Part shown: positions 15,978 through 25,220 of the stretch, one piece after another | Layout of the letters: the number at the start of each line of letters is the position of its first letter | How positions within the stretch are numbered: position 1 is the stretch's first letter | Notes under the pieces: generated by a model | Database searches by the model: none | Told to the model about the DNA's origin: nothing | Seen by the model: the letters and a program-made list of their open reading frames with translations, nothing else | Program-made: the position numbers and the translations under genes | Assembly: GCA_023251755.1 (NCBI GenBank) | Contig: JAHEYF010000011.1 | Coordinates: 21,715-85,714, forward strand | DNA length: 64,000 bases | Direction of reading: 5' to 3' | DNA from: Bacteroidota bacterium | Lineage (GTDB): Bacteria > Bacteroidota > Bacteroidia > B-17B0 > Aurantibacillaceae

Positions 15978-16130
15978 TAAATTAATACGTTCAATTACTT
16001 CGTCTTTGGTTATATTTTCGTATAGAAGTGCGATAAGCTTATTTTTGGTAAGCCTTTTACGGGCGTACCCCTACAAAGGTTCCGGTAATTGGTCTATGTA
16101 ATTGCCCTGTTGGTCTAATAAAAGCCGCAT
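15978..16130 (-). pseudogene. Probable original 5' end of the phosphatase gene, interrupted by an in-frame TAG
   Basis: Reading from ATG 16130 on the minus strand gives MRLLLDQQGNYIDQLPEPL, then TAG (16071-16073), then 31 more sense codons (for example RKRLTKNKLIALLYEN, ITKDEVIERIN) running without a break into the TTG at 15977. The part after the stop has TPR-like, charged helical character. This looks like one gene with a nonsense mutation or a sequencing error, or a remnant with frame changes. No ATG or GTG lies between the TAG and 15977. Confidence 0.5.
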
Positions 16131-16136
16131 TATGTT

Positions 16137-16213
16137 GTCAGTATTGAGATGTGAGACTTTCGTATTGAGATGTGAGATGTTAGATTTGAGATATTAATAG
16201 TGAGATGTGAGAC
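16137..16213. repeat. Array of TGAGATGTGAG words upstream of carB
   Basis: GTATTGAGATGTGAGAC, GTATTGAGATGTGAGATG and ATAGTGAGATGTGAGAC recur in tandem. The same family lies at 24205-24235, 35257-35296 and 51995-52106. Confidence 0.65.
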
Positions 16214-16309
16214 AGTTCCTTTCATTATTTCAACAAAATATTGACAAGTCCCTCTTTTCTATTTAAAACCCTTACTTTTACGGAGTTTTACAGATTCGTA
16301 ATATAAAAT

Positions 16310-19126
16310 ATGCCAAAAGATAATTCTATTAAATCGGTACTGATTATTGGAAGTGGTCCAATTGTTATCGGACAAGCTTGTGAATTCGATTATTCAGGCT
16401 CTCAATCGGCCAGAAGCCTTAAAGAAGAAGGGATTGAAGTAACCCTCATCAATTCAAACCCGGCCACTATTATGACGGACAAGGTGACGGCCGACCATAT
16501 TTACCTGCTTCCACTGGAAGTAAAATCCATCATTAAAATTCTGGAAGAACGGAAAATTGACGCGGTATTGCCCACCATGGGCGGACAAACAGCCCTTAAC
16601 CTGGCCCTTAAATGCGAGGACATGGGGATCTGGAAAAAATACGGGGTAAGAATGATCGGGGTGGATGTTGAGGCCATTAAAGTGACCGAAGACCGCGATT
16701 TATTCCGTATCCGGATGAATGAGATCGGTATTGGAATGGCTCCGAGCAAAATTGCCAAATCCTTTTTAGAAGGGAAATCGGTTGCCCAGGAATTTGGTTT
16801 TCCGGTGGTGATACGCCCTTCGTTTACCCTCGGCGGAAGCGGCGGCAGTGTTGTTTACCACAAAGAAGATTTTGATTCACTTCTGAACAGGGGTTTGCAA
16901 ACTTCGCCCATACATGAAGTACTGATTGACAAAGCCGTTTTGGGCTGGAAAGAATACGAACTTGAGCTGTTGCGGGACCAGAACGACAACGTAGCCATTA
17001 TTTGTTCCATCGAAAATTTTGACCCCATGGGTGTACACACCGGCGATAGCATTACCGTTGCACCTGCCATGACCCTGAGCGACAGCACTTATCAGAAGAT
17101 GCGTACCATGGCCATTAAAATGATGCGCAGTATCGGTAATTTTTCGGGGGGCTGCAATGTGCAATTTGCGGTGAACCCGGATGAAAGCGAAGACATCATT
17201 GCCATCGAAATCAACCCGCGTGTGTCCCGTTCTTCGGCATTGGCCTCTAAAGCAACAGGTTACCCCATTGCTAAAATAGCTTCCAAACTTGCCATCGGAT
17301 ATACTTTAGACGAATTAATCAACCAGATCACCAAATCCACTTCGGCTTATTTTGAGCCTACCCTGGATTATGTAATTGTGAAGATCCCCCGCTGGAACTT
17401 TGATAAATTTAAAGGTTGCAACCGGGAGTTGGGCTTCCAGATGAAATCGGTTGGTGAGGTGATGGCCATTGGCCGCAGCTTTCAGGAAGCCCTGCAAAAA
17501 GCCTGTCAAAGCCTTGAAATAAAAAGAAACGGACTCGGTGCCGACGGAAAAGAAATTACCAATCAGCAGGAATTGTTAAGGGCATTGGAACGCCCGAGCT
17601 GGAACCGTTTGTTTATGATATACGATGCCCTTAAGCTGGGGATCTCCATCAAAACCATACAAAAACTGACCCGCATCGATATGTGGTTCCTGGAGCAAAT
17701 TGAAAACCTGATTGCTGTTGAACGGGAAATTGAAAAATACACCTTAGCCACCATACCCCGTGATTTGTTTTACGAAGCCAAACAAAAAGGTTATGCCGAC
17801 CGGCAAATAGCCCATTTATTGGAATGCTTAGAAAGTGAAGTCTATAAAAAACGTATAGAACTCAACATAAAACGGGTGTACAAATTAGTGGACACCTGCG
17901 CGGCAGAATTTGAAGCGAAGACACCTTACTATTACTCTACTTTTGAAGACGAGAACGAAAGCATTCGCAGCGATAAGAAAAAAGTAGTGATACTCGGCAG
18001 TGGCCCTAACCGTATAGGACAGGGGATTGAGTTCGACTACAGTTGTGTACACGGTGTACTGGCTGCAAAAGAATGCGGTTACGAAACCATTATGATCAAC
18101 TGCAACCCCGAAACAGTAAGTACTGATTTTAGCACTGCGGATAAACTTTACTTTGAACCGGTTTTCTGGGAACACATCTACGATATTATTCTAAACGAAC
18201 AACCTGTTGGGGTCATTGTACAGCTGGGCGGGCAAACAGCTTTAAAGTTGGCCGAAAAATTAGAGAAATACGGAATAAAAATTATTGGTACCGATTTTAA
18301 ATCCCTTGATTTGGCCGAAGACCGGGGAAGTTTTTCGAACCTGTTGAAAGAATACAACATTCCTTATCCTAAATTCGGGGTGATTGAAGACGCTGAAGAA
18401 GCCATCGACTTGTCCAAAGAATTGGGCTTTCCCCTGCTCGTTCGCCCCTCTTATGTATTGGGTGGACAAAGCATGAAAATTGTGATCAATGAACAGGAAC
18501 TGGAAGAACATGTAGTAAAACTCCTCCATGATATTCCCGGTAATAAAGTTTTATTGGATCATTTTCTTTCAGGAGCCATTGAAGCCGAAGCCGATGCAAT
18601 ATGCGATGGTAAAGACGTGCACATCATTGGAATAATGGAACACATTGAGCCTGCAGGTATTCATAGTGGTGATAGTTACGCGGTATTGCCCTCCTTTGAT
18701 TTAAGTGCAGATGTACTCCGCCAGATAGAAGAACACACCCGCACCATTGCCGTAGCTTTAAAAACGGTGGGGCTCCTCAACATACAATTTGCGGTGAAAG
18801 ACGGTGTTGTTTACATCATCGAAGCCAATCCAAGGGCTTCACGCACCGTACCTTTTATTGCCAAAGCTTACGACGAACCTTATGTCAACTACGCTACCAA
18901 AGTAATGCTGGGCGAAAAGAAAGTAAAAGATTTTAAATTTGAACCCAAGCGCAAAGGCTACGCCATTAAAATACCGGTGTTCAGTTATGAAAAATTCCCT
19001 GAAATACAAAAGGAATTAGGCCCCGAAATGAAATCAACGGGTGAAGCCATTTATTTTATTGACGACCTTCACGATGAGTATTTTCAACAGATTTACAGCG
19101 AACGCAATCTTTACTTAAGCAAATAA
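16310..19126 (+). CDS. carB: Carbamoyl-phosphate synthase large subunit (no C-terminal MGS domain)
   Basis: Makes carbamoyl phosphate from glutamine-derived ammonia, bicarbonate and 2 ATP, for arginine and pyrimidine synthesis. Both synthetase halves are present: the N-half has VLIIGSGPIVIGQACEFDYS and the ATP-grasp IRPSFTLGGSGGSVVY; the C-half has VVILGSGPNRIGQGIEFDYS and LVRPSYVLGGQSMKI. The 938-aa protein stops right after the second ATP-grasp domain (MKSTGEAIYFIDD), about 130 residues short of enterobacterial CarB. The missing part is the MGS-like domain that binds UMP, IMP and ornithine. Shorter CarB proteins of this size are known in Bacteroidetes, so this is not a pseudogene. carA is not adjacent. 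Confidence 0.96.
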   Translation: MPKDNSIKSVLIIGSGPIVIGQACEFDYSGSQSARSLKEEGIEVTLINSNPATIMTDKVTADHIYLLPLEVKSIIKILEERKIDAVLPTMGGQTALNLALKCEDMGIWKKYGVRMIGVDVEAIKVTEDRDLFRIRMNEIGIGMAPSKIAKSFLEGKSVAQEFGFPVVIRPSFTLGGSGGSVVYHKEDFDSLLNRGLQTSPIHEVLIDKAVLGWKEYELELLRDQNDNVAIICSIENFDPMGVHTGDSITVAPAMTLSDSTYQKMRTMAIKMMRSIGNFSGGCNVQFAVNPDESEDIIAIEINPRVSRSSALASKATGYPIAKIASKLAIGYTLDELINQITKSTSAYFEPTLDYVIVKIPRWNFDKFKGCNRELGFQMKSVGEVMAIGRSFQEALQKACQSLEIKRNGLGADGKEITNQQELLRALERPSWNRLFMIYDALKLGISIKTIQKLTRIDMWFLEQIENLIAVEREIEKYTLATIPRDLFYEAKQKGYADRQIAHLLECLESEVYKKRIELNIKRVYKLVDTCAAEFEAKTPYYYSTFEDENESIRSDKKKVVILGSGPNRIGQGIEFDYSCVHGVLAAKECGYETIMINCNPETVSTDFSTADKLYFEPVFWEHIYDIILNEQPVGVIVQLGGQTALKLAEKLEKYGIKIIGTDFKSLDLAEDRGSFSNLLKEYNIPYPKFGVIEDAEEAIDLSKELGFPLLVRPSYVLGGQSMKIVINEQELEEHVVKLLHDIPGNKVLLDHFLSGAIEAEADAICDGKDVHIIGIMEHIEPAGIHSGDSYAVLPSFDLSADVLRQIEEHTRTIAVALKTVGLLNIQFAVKDGVVYIIEANPRASRTVPFIAKAYDEPYVNYATKVMLGEKKVKDFKFEPKRKGYAIKIPVFSYEKFPEIQKELGPEMKSTGEAIYFIDDLHDEYFQQIYSERNLYLSK

Positions 19127-19136
19127 TTTCAAGGCC

Positions 19137-19349
19137 ATGAGAGATGTTTTTTTTACCATAATGGTGGTTTGGTTGGTTTACAAAATTTACAATTCTTTAA
19201 AAAGCGCCAAAACGGTTGTTTTTCAAAAACACGAACATCATCATTACAAAAACGAAGAAGGAAAAGTAAGCGTTCAGCAAAACGGCCCTGCAAAGAACAA
19301 GACTACTGCAAATGAAGGCGAGTATGTAGACTACGAAGAAATAAAATAA
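19137..19349 (+). CDS. DUF4834-family small membrane protein
   Basis: A 70-aa protein with one N-terminal transmembrane segment (VFFTIMVVWLVYKIY), a basic His-rich stretch (KHEHHHYK) and a C-terminal GEYVDYEEIK. This ending after a glycine-charged linker is typical of the DUF4834 family of Bacteroidetes, whose function is unknown. It begins 10 nt after the carB stop and ends 11 nt before the next gene, so it is probably transcribed with both. Confidence 0.75.
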   Translation: MRDVFFTIMVVWLVYKIYNSLKSAKTVVFQKHEHHHYKNEEGKVSVQQNGPAKNKTTANEGEYVDYEEIK

Positions 19350-19360
19350 GCAATTCCAGC

Positions 19361-20080
19361 ATGGCCAATATTTCCTTTATCAGAAAGTTCAAAGCTAATT
19401 TTTTACGTTTTAATGCCCATGTTTTTGTTGAACCTTTTAGTCATGCTTTGCTGAACCTGATCTATATTTCAAAAATATCGAAATGGAAAAATCAGCAGCC
19501 CAAAATAAAATTCAACGACTTTTATTCTTCCAACTGGGATTATGCCAAAAGGTACAAATTATATGAGTACTTATTTGCAGAAGAGAAATTAGACGGGCCG
19601 CTTGATTACATGGAGTTTGGGGTAGCTGCAGGCCAATCCTTTAAATGGTGGGTAAATGCCAATAAAAACGACAGCTCCACCTTTAATGGTTTTGATACAT
19701 TTACCGGCTTGCCCGAAGACTGGGGAAATTTTAAAGCCGGTGATATGAGCACCAACAATGCTGTTCCGGATATCAAAGACAAGAGGGTTGCTTTTCACCA
19801 GGGTTTATTTCAACAAACATTACCAGCCTTTATTCAATCCTTTAAAGGCAACAACCGGAAGCTGATTCACCTCGATGCCGATTTGTATTCTTCTACCCTT
19901 TATGTTTTATGCAGCCTGGCGCCTTTGATGAAAAAAGGGGATATTTTGATTTTTGATGAGTTTGCCGTTCCACAACATGAGTTTTTAGCCTTCAACGATT
20001 TCAAACGGTCTTATTACATCGATTTTGAATTAATTGGAGCGGCCAATAATTATTTCTTTGTTGCGTTTAAAATGAAATAA
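19361..20080 (+). CDS. TylF-like class I SAM-dependent methyltransferase
   Basis: A 239-aa methyltransferase resembling the TylF/macrocin O-methyltransferase group. The SAM site begins at YMEFGVAAGQSFKWW. The Asp-containing strand after it is FNGFDTFTGLPEDWG. Metal-binding-type acidic motifs follow in LIHLDADLYSST and GDILIFDEF, which in that family bind Mg and orient a sugar hydroxyl. It lies between carB/DUF4834 and the YfhO gene, at the edge of the glycan region. The substrate is probably a surface glycan or a secondary metabolite sugar (inferred). Confidence 0.82.
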   Translation: MANISFIRKFKANFLRFNAHVFVEPFSHALLNLIYISKISKWKNQQPKIKFNDFYSSNWDYAKRYKLYEYLFAEEKLDGPLDYMEFGVAAGQSFKWWVNANKNDSSTFNGFDTFTGLPEDWGNFKAGDMSTNNAVPDIKDKRVAFHQGLFQQTLPAFIQSFKGNNRKLIHLDADLYSSTLYVLCSLAPLMKKGDILIFDEFAVPQHEFLAFNDFKRSYYIDFELIGAANNYFFVAFKMK

Positions 20081-20103
20081 AAACTTAACGTAATACATAT
20101 ATT

Positions 20104-22677
20104 ATGAAATTTTCTATTAAAACCTTAGCTCCCTACATTATTGCAATTGCTGCATTTTTATCCGTTACCCTTGTTTATTTCCAACCTGTGATTGATGGTA
20201 AAAAAGAACTAAGGCAGGGTGATATTATTAATTACAAAGGGGCCAGCCAGGAAATACAGGATTATCGCAAAACCACCGGTAAAGAAGCCTTGTGGACCAA
20301 TTCGATGTTCAGTGGGATGCCGGCTTATCAGATATCCGTACAATACAAAGCCAACCTTGTGCAATTCATTGATAAAGTCTTTATGCTCAACCTTCCACAC
20401 CCTGCTGGTTTAGTCTTTCTTTATTTTATTGGTTTTTACATTCTGTTGCTTTGCCTGCGGGTTGATCCCTGGCTGGCCATCGCAGGCGCCCTGGCCTATG
20501 GTTTTTCCTCTTACTTCTTTATTATTATTGAAGCAGGGCACAATTCAAAAGCACACGCCATTGGTTACATGGCACCTTTGTTAGGGGCCATTATTTTAAC
20601 CCTTAAAGGAAATAAATATTCAGGGGGCGCGCTCACCGCTTTGTTTATGTCCCTTGAGCTGTACGCCAACCACGTTCAGATCACCTATTACCTGTTTTTA
20701 TTGGTACTTATATTTATGGTGGTAGAATTTATTTCAGCTCTTAAACATAAAAACATCAAAAACTTTGTTGTTTCCTGCGCTATACTTGTATTGGCCTCAG
20801 TTGTTGGTGTACTGCCCAACATTAGTAATTTATGGGCAACTTATGAATACGGGAAATATTCTTCCAGGGGTAAATCAGACCTCACCATAAAAGCCAATAA
20901 TCAAAAAAACGACGATATTAAAACATCGGGCTTAGACAGGGATTACGCTACTCAGTGGAGTTATGGGAAAAGTGAAACCTTTACTTTATTAATTCCAAAT
21001 TTTAAAGGCGGTGCTTCTGAGCAAATCAGCAAAGCCGACAAGGATGCGTTAAAAGGAATTGACCCGCAGATGAAACAAACAGTGGCAAGTATGCAATCCT
21101 ATTTTGGCGAACAGCCTTTTACATCAGGGCCTGTATACATTGGTGCTATCATGGTGTTTTTAGCGGTGCTGGGTTTATTTATTATCGACAGCAATTTAAA
21201 ATGGGTGCTGTTTATTGGAACAGTACTCAGCATTCTATTGTCCTGGGGAAAAAACATGATGTGGTTCAGCAATCTCTTTTTCGATTATTTTCCGGCTTAT
21301 AACAAATTCAGGGCGGTGTCTATGATACTTGTACTGGCCGAATTGACCATCCCCTTATTAGCCGTACTGGCCCTCGAAAGAATTTACACTAAAATAAAAT
21401 CAGGAGATGATTTAATAGACCTTCCATTATTAAAGAAAAAAATATCCGTACAAAAAACCCTGTTTATCAGCCTGGGGATTGTAGGTGGGTTTTCTTTGCT
21501 CTGTTATCTGGCTCCGGGAATTTTTAATACGTTTCAGGCTGAAAATGAATTAAGCAGTATCGTAAAACAGGAATTGCAACGCAGTCCTGAAACAACAAAA
21601 CAACAATTGGAAAACGCCCTTGTTCCTATTCTTGATCAGACCGAAATAGCCCGGAAAAATATTTTTCAGGCCGATGCCGGGCGTAGTTTTGTTTTCATTT
21701 TATTATCGGCCCTTTTAATATGGTTGCTGCTGAAACAAAAATTGAATAAAAAATTATTTGTGCTGAGTTTAAGCCTCCTTGTGCTTGTTGATATGTGGCA
21801 GGTTGCAGCAAGGTACCTGAACAAAGAAAACTTTGTACCCAAATCACAAAACCAGGTTCCTTACGTGCAAAGCCGTGCCGATGAATTCATTTTAGGGGAT
21901 ACATCACCCGACTACCGTGTACTTAAATTAGGCAATCCCTTTAACGATGCCTCCACCTCTTACTTCCACAAATCAATTGGCGGCTACCACGGTGCTAAAT
22001 TAAAACGTTACCAGGAATTGTTCGATTTTCACATCGAGAAAGAATACAACAACATTATCTCTTCCCTGAATACTGTAAAAAGCGATTCGATGTTACAGGC
22101 CCTATTGTCTCAAAACAAGGTGCTGAATATGCTGAACACCAAATACATTATTTACAATCCGGAAGCTCCTCCATTGTTAAATGAATCGGCCAATGGCAAT
22201 GCCTGGTTTGTGAGTGACTATAAGCTTGTTGAAAATGCAGATGCGGAAATTCTGGGATTAAAGGACATAGACCCTAAAAAAACAGCGGTTGTTAATCAGT
22301 CTTTTAAAGAAGAGCTGAATGGTTTTGCTGCTAAAGCAGATCCATCAGCAGATATTAAGCTCCTCAGCTACCAGCCCAATGATTTGATGTACGAGAGTAA
22401 ATCAACAAGTGAACAATTAGCAGTGTTTTCAGAAATTTATTACCCCAAAGGCTGGAATGCATACATTGATGGAAAACTGACCAATCATTTTTGCGCTGAT
22501 TATGTATTGCGTGCCCTGCGTATACCTGCAGGAACTCATAAAGTGGAATTCAAATTTGAACCCAAAGTCTACACAAGTGGTGAACGCATTTCTATGATAG
22601 GTTCATTCCTGTTGCTCTTAGTTGTTGCAGGAGGTTTGTTTTTTGAATGGAAAAATAAAAAAACAAGTGCTGCCTAA
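20104..22677 (+). CDS. YfhO-family large membrane protein (putative glycosyltransferase)
   Basis: An 857-aa polytopic protein. The N-terminal part has about a dozen membrane helices (for example the FLYFIGFYILLLCLRV and FVFILLSALLIWLLL regions), with an extracytoplasmic loop carrying PVYIGAIM. The C-terminal ~250 residues form a periplasmic domain with YHGAKLKRYQELFDF and ending in AGTHKVEFKFEPKVYTSGE before a last helix. This is the YfhO family, related in architecture to GT-C enzymes using lipid-linked sugars. Acidic residues in the first loop (around RQGDI) could be catalytic. It immediately precedes neuB (4 nt), consistent with surface glycan work; the acceptor is unknown. Confidence 0.88.
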   Translation: MKFSIKTLAPYIIAIAAFLSVTLVYFQPVIDGKKELRQGDIINYKGASQEIQDYRKTTGKEALWTNSMFSGMPAYQISVQYKANLVQFIDKVFMLNLPHPAGLVFLYFIGFYILLLCLRVDPWLAIAGALAYGFSSYFFIIIEAGHNSKAHAIGYMAPLLGAIILTLKGNKYSGGALTALFMSLELYANHVQITYYLFLLVLIFMVVEFISALKHKNIKNFVVSCAILVLASVVGVLPNISNLWATYEYGKYSSRGKSDLTIKANNQKNDDIKTSGLDRDYATQWSYGKSETFTLLIPNFKGGASEQISKADKDALKGIDPQMKQTVASMQSYFGEQPFTSGPVYIGAIMVFLAVLGLFIIDSNLKWVLFIGTVLSILLSWGKNMMWFSNLFFDYFPAYNKFRAVSMILVLAELTIPLLAVLALERIYTKIKSGDDLIDLPLLKKKISVQKTLFISLGIVGGFSLLCYLAPGIFNTFQAENELSSIVKQELQRSPETTKQQLENALVPILDQTEIARKNIFQADAGRSFVFILLSALLIWLLLKQKLNKKLFVLSLSLLVLVDMWQVAARYLNKENFVPKSQNQVPYVQSRADEFILGDTSPDYRVLKLGNPFNDASTSYFHKSIGGYHGAKLKRYQELFDFHIEKEYNNIISSLNTVKSDSMLQALLSQNKVLNMLNTKYIIYNPEAPPLLNESANGNAWFVSDYKLVENADAEILGLKDIDPKKTAVVNQSFKEELNGFAAKADPSADIKLLSYQPNDLMYESKSTSEQLAVFSEIYYPKGWNAYIDGKLTNHFCADYVLRALRIPAGTHKVEFKFEPKVYTSGERISMIGSFLLLLVVAGGLFFEWKNKKTSAA

Positions 22678-22681
22678 ACTC

Positions 22682-23695
22682 ATGAGCAAAGTATTTATAA
22701 TAGCAGAAGCCGGTGTAAACCACAATGGTAGCCTGGATTTGGCTTATCAGTTAATTGACAAAGCCAGAGAAATTGGGGCAGACTGTGTAAAATTTCAAAC
22801 CTTTAAAGCCGAACAAATAGTAACCGCAGCTTCGCCTAAGGCCAATTACCAATTGCTGGTGACCGATAAAAATGAAAGCCAGTTTGATATGCTCAAAAAA
22901 TTAGAGCTTCAAAAAGAGGATTTCAAAAAGCTGAAAGACCATTGCGAAAAAAAAGGTATACAATTTCTTTCTACTCCGTACAACCTCGAAGATGCTGATT
23001 TATTAAACGACCTGGGTGTTACGGCCTTTAAAATAGCTTCGGGACAATTGGTGGAGCTTCCGTTTTTAAAATACGTAGCGAAGTTCGGTAAACAACTCAT
23101 TATTTCCACCGGCATGGCTAACATTGCCGAAGTATACGAAGCTGTAGAAGCCATCAGGTCTGTGGGCAATAATGATATTGTAGTCTTGCAATGCAACACC
23201 GATTACCCGAGCAAAATAGAGGACAGTAATATTTTAGCCATGAACACCATGCGCGATGTATTGGGTGTAAAGGTGGGTTACAGCGACCATGTACCCAATA
23301 ATTACGCCTGTTACGCTGCGGTTGCATTGGGCGCCACTGTTATTGAAAAACATTTTACCCTGGATAAAACACTCCCTGGTCCCGATCATTCCTGTTCTTT
23401 AGAACCGCATGAATTTGCAGAACTGATTTCGGGAGTACGCAACATTGAAAAATGCCTGGGAACCGGAATAAAAAAACCGGGTGCATCGGAAATAAAAAAC
23501 ACATTCGGTATGCGTCGCAGCTTAGTTGCCCGGACAGACTTACCGAAAGGAACCATTTTAAAAGCAGAGCATTTAGGTTTTAAAAGGCCTGCAAATGGCC
23601 TGTCGCCTAATTTTATGGAAACGATTATTGGAAAAGAAATTGTGAAAGATGTAAAAAAAGACGAGGCCTTTACTTTGAGTACGATTAAATTTTAA
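22682..23695 (+). CDS. neuB: NeuB-type nonulosonic acid synthase (sialic/legionaminic)
   Basis: Condenses phosphoenolpyruvate with a 6-deoxy- or N-acetyl-hexosamine derivative to make a nine-carbon acid. Family marks: IAEAGVNHNGS near the N-terminus, DCVKFQTFK, FLSTPYN, FKIASGQ, ISTGMA, GYSDHV, then EKHFTLDKTLPGPDHSCSL, and a C-terminal SAF (antifreeze-like) domain with KGTILKAEHLGFKRP. The GPDH form is more like NeuB/LegI than PseI. I start at ATG 22682, four nt after the YfhO stop; a TTG at 22622 would lie inside YfhO. No CMP-sugar synthetase (neuA/legF) or epimerase (neuC/legG) is in the window, so the pathway is completed elsewhere. Confidence 0.9.
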   Translation: MSKVFIIAEAGVNHNGSLDLAYQLIDKAREIGADCVKFQTFKAEQIVTAASPKANYQLLVTDKNESQFDMLKKLELQKEDFKKLKDHCEKKGIQFLSTPYNLEDADLLNDLGVTAFKIASGQLVELPFLKYVAKFGKQLIISTGMANIAEVYEAVEAIRSVGNNDIVVLQCNTDYPSKIEDSNILAMNTMRDVLGVKVGYSDHVPNNYACYAAVALGATVIEKHFTLDKTLPGPDHSCSLEPHEFAELISGVRNIEKCLGTGIKKPGASEIKNTFGMRRSLVARTDLPKGTILKAEHLGFKRPANGLSPNFMETIIGKEIVKDVKKDEAFTLSTIKF

Positions 23696-23698
23696 TTT

Positions 23699-23780
23699 TT
23701 TGTTCATCCGTTTATTCGTTCGGATTGTTTTTCAGTTGCCGTCACGAACGAATAAACAGATAAACTATTAAACAAGTAAT
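23699..23780. repeat. Intergenic CGTTTATTCGTTCG inverted pair after neuB
   Basis: GTTTATTCGTTCG (23710-23722) and its exact reverse complement CGAACGAATAAAC (23745-23757) are separated by 22 nt, followed by ATAAACTATTAAACAAG. It starts just after the neuB stop and could act as a transcript-end hairpin. Same family at 36490, 37310 and 47163. Confidence 0.7.
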
Positions 23781-23793
23781 CTATACATATAAA

Positions 23794-24210
23794 TTGAAAT
23801 TTATACGCGTAACCTATCCCGAAACAAAAGTACTGGAAGAATTTATCCGGACAGCGGGCACTGCTTTAAAATCATTCAGGTATTTTGCTACCCGTCCTGT
23901 TGATACAATACGTTTTCACCTGTGTACGTATTTATTGCTTGAAAACAATGTGCCTGTAGCTTACGGACATTTGGATGAAGAAGCCGGGATCACCTGGCTG
24001 GGAATAGCTGTAATTGAAGGGCAACAGGGCAAAGGCTTTGGACGCGCCATGATGCAACAATTAATTAAAGAAGGACAAAAAGCCGAAGTAGGGAAAATAA
24101 AACTCTCGGTGGACAATGACAACACCGCTGCAATAACTTTATACAAAAGCCTTGGTTTTAAAGAAGTCGCTAAAAAAGAAACATTTAGTTTTTATGAGTA
24201 CGAGATTTGA
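23794..24210 (+). CDS. GNAT-family N-acetyltransferase
   Basis: A 138-aa acetyl-CoA-dependent acetyltransferase. The acetyl-CoA binding motif A is GIAVIEGQQGKGFGRAMMQQ, and the C-terminal motif is VDNDNTAAITLYKSLGF, both typical of GNAT enzymes. The start is TTG 23794 (giving KFIRVTYPETK); no ATG lies nearby. In this setting it could acetylate an amino sugar (as LegH or PseH do) but the small size and general fold allow any amine substrate. Flanked by word arrays on both sides. Confidence 0.85.
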   Translation: MKFIRVTYPETKVLEEFIRTAGTALKSFRYFATRPVDTIRFHLCTYLLLENNVPVAYGHLDEEAGITWLGIAVIEGQQGKGFGRAMMQQLIKEGQKAEVGKIKLSVDNDNTAAITLYKSLGFKEVAKKETFSFYEYEI

Positions 24211-24235
24211 GTAGTGAGATGTGAGTATTGAGACA
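24205..24235. repeat. TGAGATGTGAG word array at the end of the GNAT gene
   Basis: GATTTGAGTAGTGAGATG and GTGAGTATTGAGAC overlap and follow the stop at 24210, so the last codons are part of the array. Confidence 0.6.
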
Positions 24236-24269
24236 TCTGATTAGTTCAACGTTATTAGTTTAGGTTCTG

Positions 24270-24328
24270 TTCATTATCAAATAAATCATCAGCTAATTAT
24301 CACATCAGCTAATCAGCTAATCTAAAAA
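24270..24328. repeat. ATCAGCTAAT word array
   Basis: ATCATCAGCTAATTATC, ACATCAGCTAATC and AGCTAATCT repeat just upstream of the gene at 24331. Opposite-strand copies with longer units occur at 50904-51036. Confidence 0.6.
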
Positions 24329-24330
24329 AC

Positions 24331-25185
24331 ATGGATATAGCAATAAGCACACTGGCTTTTATAGGTAAAACAGCCGAACACATTATTGCCTTGGCAGAGG
24401 AAAACAACTTAGCCATTGAATTTAGTTCGGGTATGCCCTACCGTGCCGATATGGAAACCATTTTTCTGAATGCTTCCATAAAACGTTATGCTCATAATTA
24501 TTTCCCGGCACCACAAACACCTTTTGTTCTCAACCTGGCCAGTAGCAATGAAACCATACGCAACACCTCCATTCAACATTGCATAAAAGGAATGGAACTT
24601 TCAGCCAAAGCCGGGGTACCATTTTTCTCGGCACATGCGGGGTTTTGTGTGGACCCAAAACCAGCTGAGTTAGGACAGGAACTAAGCCGCATTGCCAACA
24701 TCGACCGTGAACTTCACTGGAACCTGTTTATTGATGCTGTGAAAATCATTTTAAAAGAAACAGAGCATTTAAAGATCGGTTTTTTAATAGAAAATAACGT
24801 ACTGGCTAAAATGAATGTGTATGAAGACGGAACAAATCCTCTATTGTGTGTGGAGCCGGATGAAATACATGAACTCATTATCGATATAAATAACAAGAGG
24901 TTGGGCATTCTTTTAGACACAGCGCATTTAAAGGTATCGGCAACTACCCTTGGATTTGATAAAGATGAAGCTGTTGAAAGTCTGCAGCCCCTTATCAAAT
25001 GCATTCACCACAGCGATAACGAAGGAGAATTTGACAACAACGAAGAAATTAAAAGTGATTATTGGTTTATAAAACACCTTCCGCAGTTTCAACATATTTT
25101 ACATGTGCTGGAGGTGAAGAAAATTGGTATTGATGAGGTATTAAAACAATTTAAGTTGATACAACCTCCTCAAACAAGTCATTAA
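24331..25185 (+). CDS. Sugar phosphate isomerase/epimerase-type TIM-barrel protein
   Basis: A 284-aa protein of the xylose-isomerase-like TIM-barrel superfamily. Visible barrel strands and metal-site candidates are ISTLAF, IEFSSG, FFSAHAGF (His), GFLIENN (Glu), GILLDTAHLKVSA (Asp-His) and IHHSDNEGEFD (His, Asp). This spacing matches the Glu/Asp/His metal site of the family. The reaction is not known; in the glycan region it may isomerise or dehydrate a sugar, or make a precursor of the nonulosonic acid. It is 35 nt upstream of the PtmA-like SDR gene and probably co-transcribed. Confidence 0.78.
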   Translation: MDIAISTLAFIGKTAEHIIALAEENNLAIEFSSGMPYRADMETIFLNASIKRYAHNYFPAPQTPFVLNLASSNETIRNTSIQHCIKGMELSAKAGVPFFSAHAGFCVDPKPAELGQELSRIANIDRELHWNLFIDAVKIILKETEHLKIGFLIENNVLAKMNVYEDGTNPLLCVEPDEIHELIIDINNKRLGILLDTAHLKVSATTLGFDKDEAVESLQPLIKCIHHSDNEGEFDNNEEIKSDYWFIKHLPQFQHILHVLEVKKIGIDEVLKQFKLIQPPQTSH

Positions 25186-25220
25186 ATATCGTATTGTAAA
25201 TTATAGATCAATTACTAAAC

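Noticed and set aside
16310..19126. carB as a truncated pseudogene
   Set aside because: The missing part is exactly the MGS domain; both catalytic halves are intact and this length is known in Bacteroidetes.
22622..22681. Longer NeuB from a TTG in YfhO
   Set aside because: The added residues are the C-terminus of YfhO read in another frame; NeuB proteins start at VFIIAEAG-like sequence.
22682..23695. NeuB as pseudaminic acid synthase (PseI)
   Set aside because: The GPDH-type motif (KTLPGPDHS) fits NeuB/LegI better than the GGPDA form of PseI; the choice between Neu and Leg stays open.
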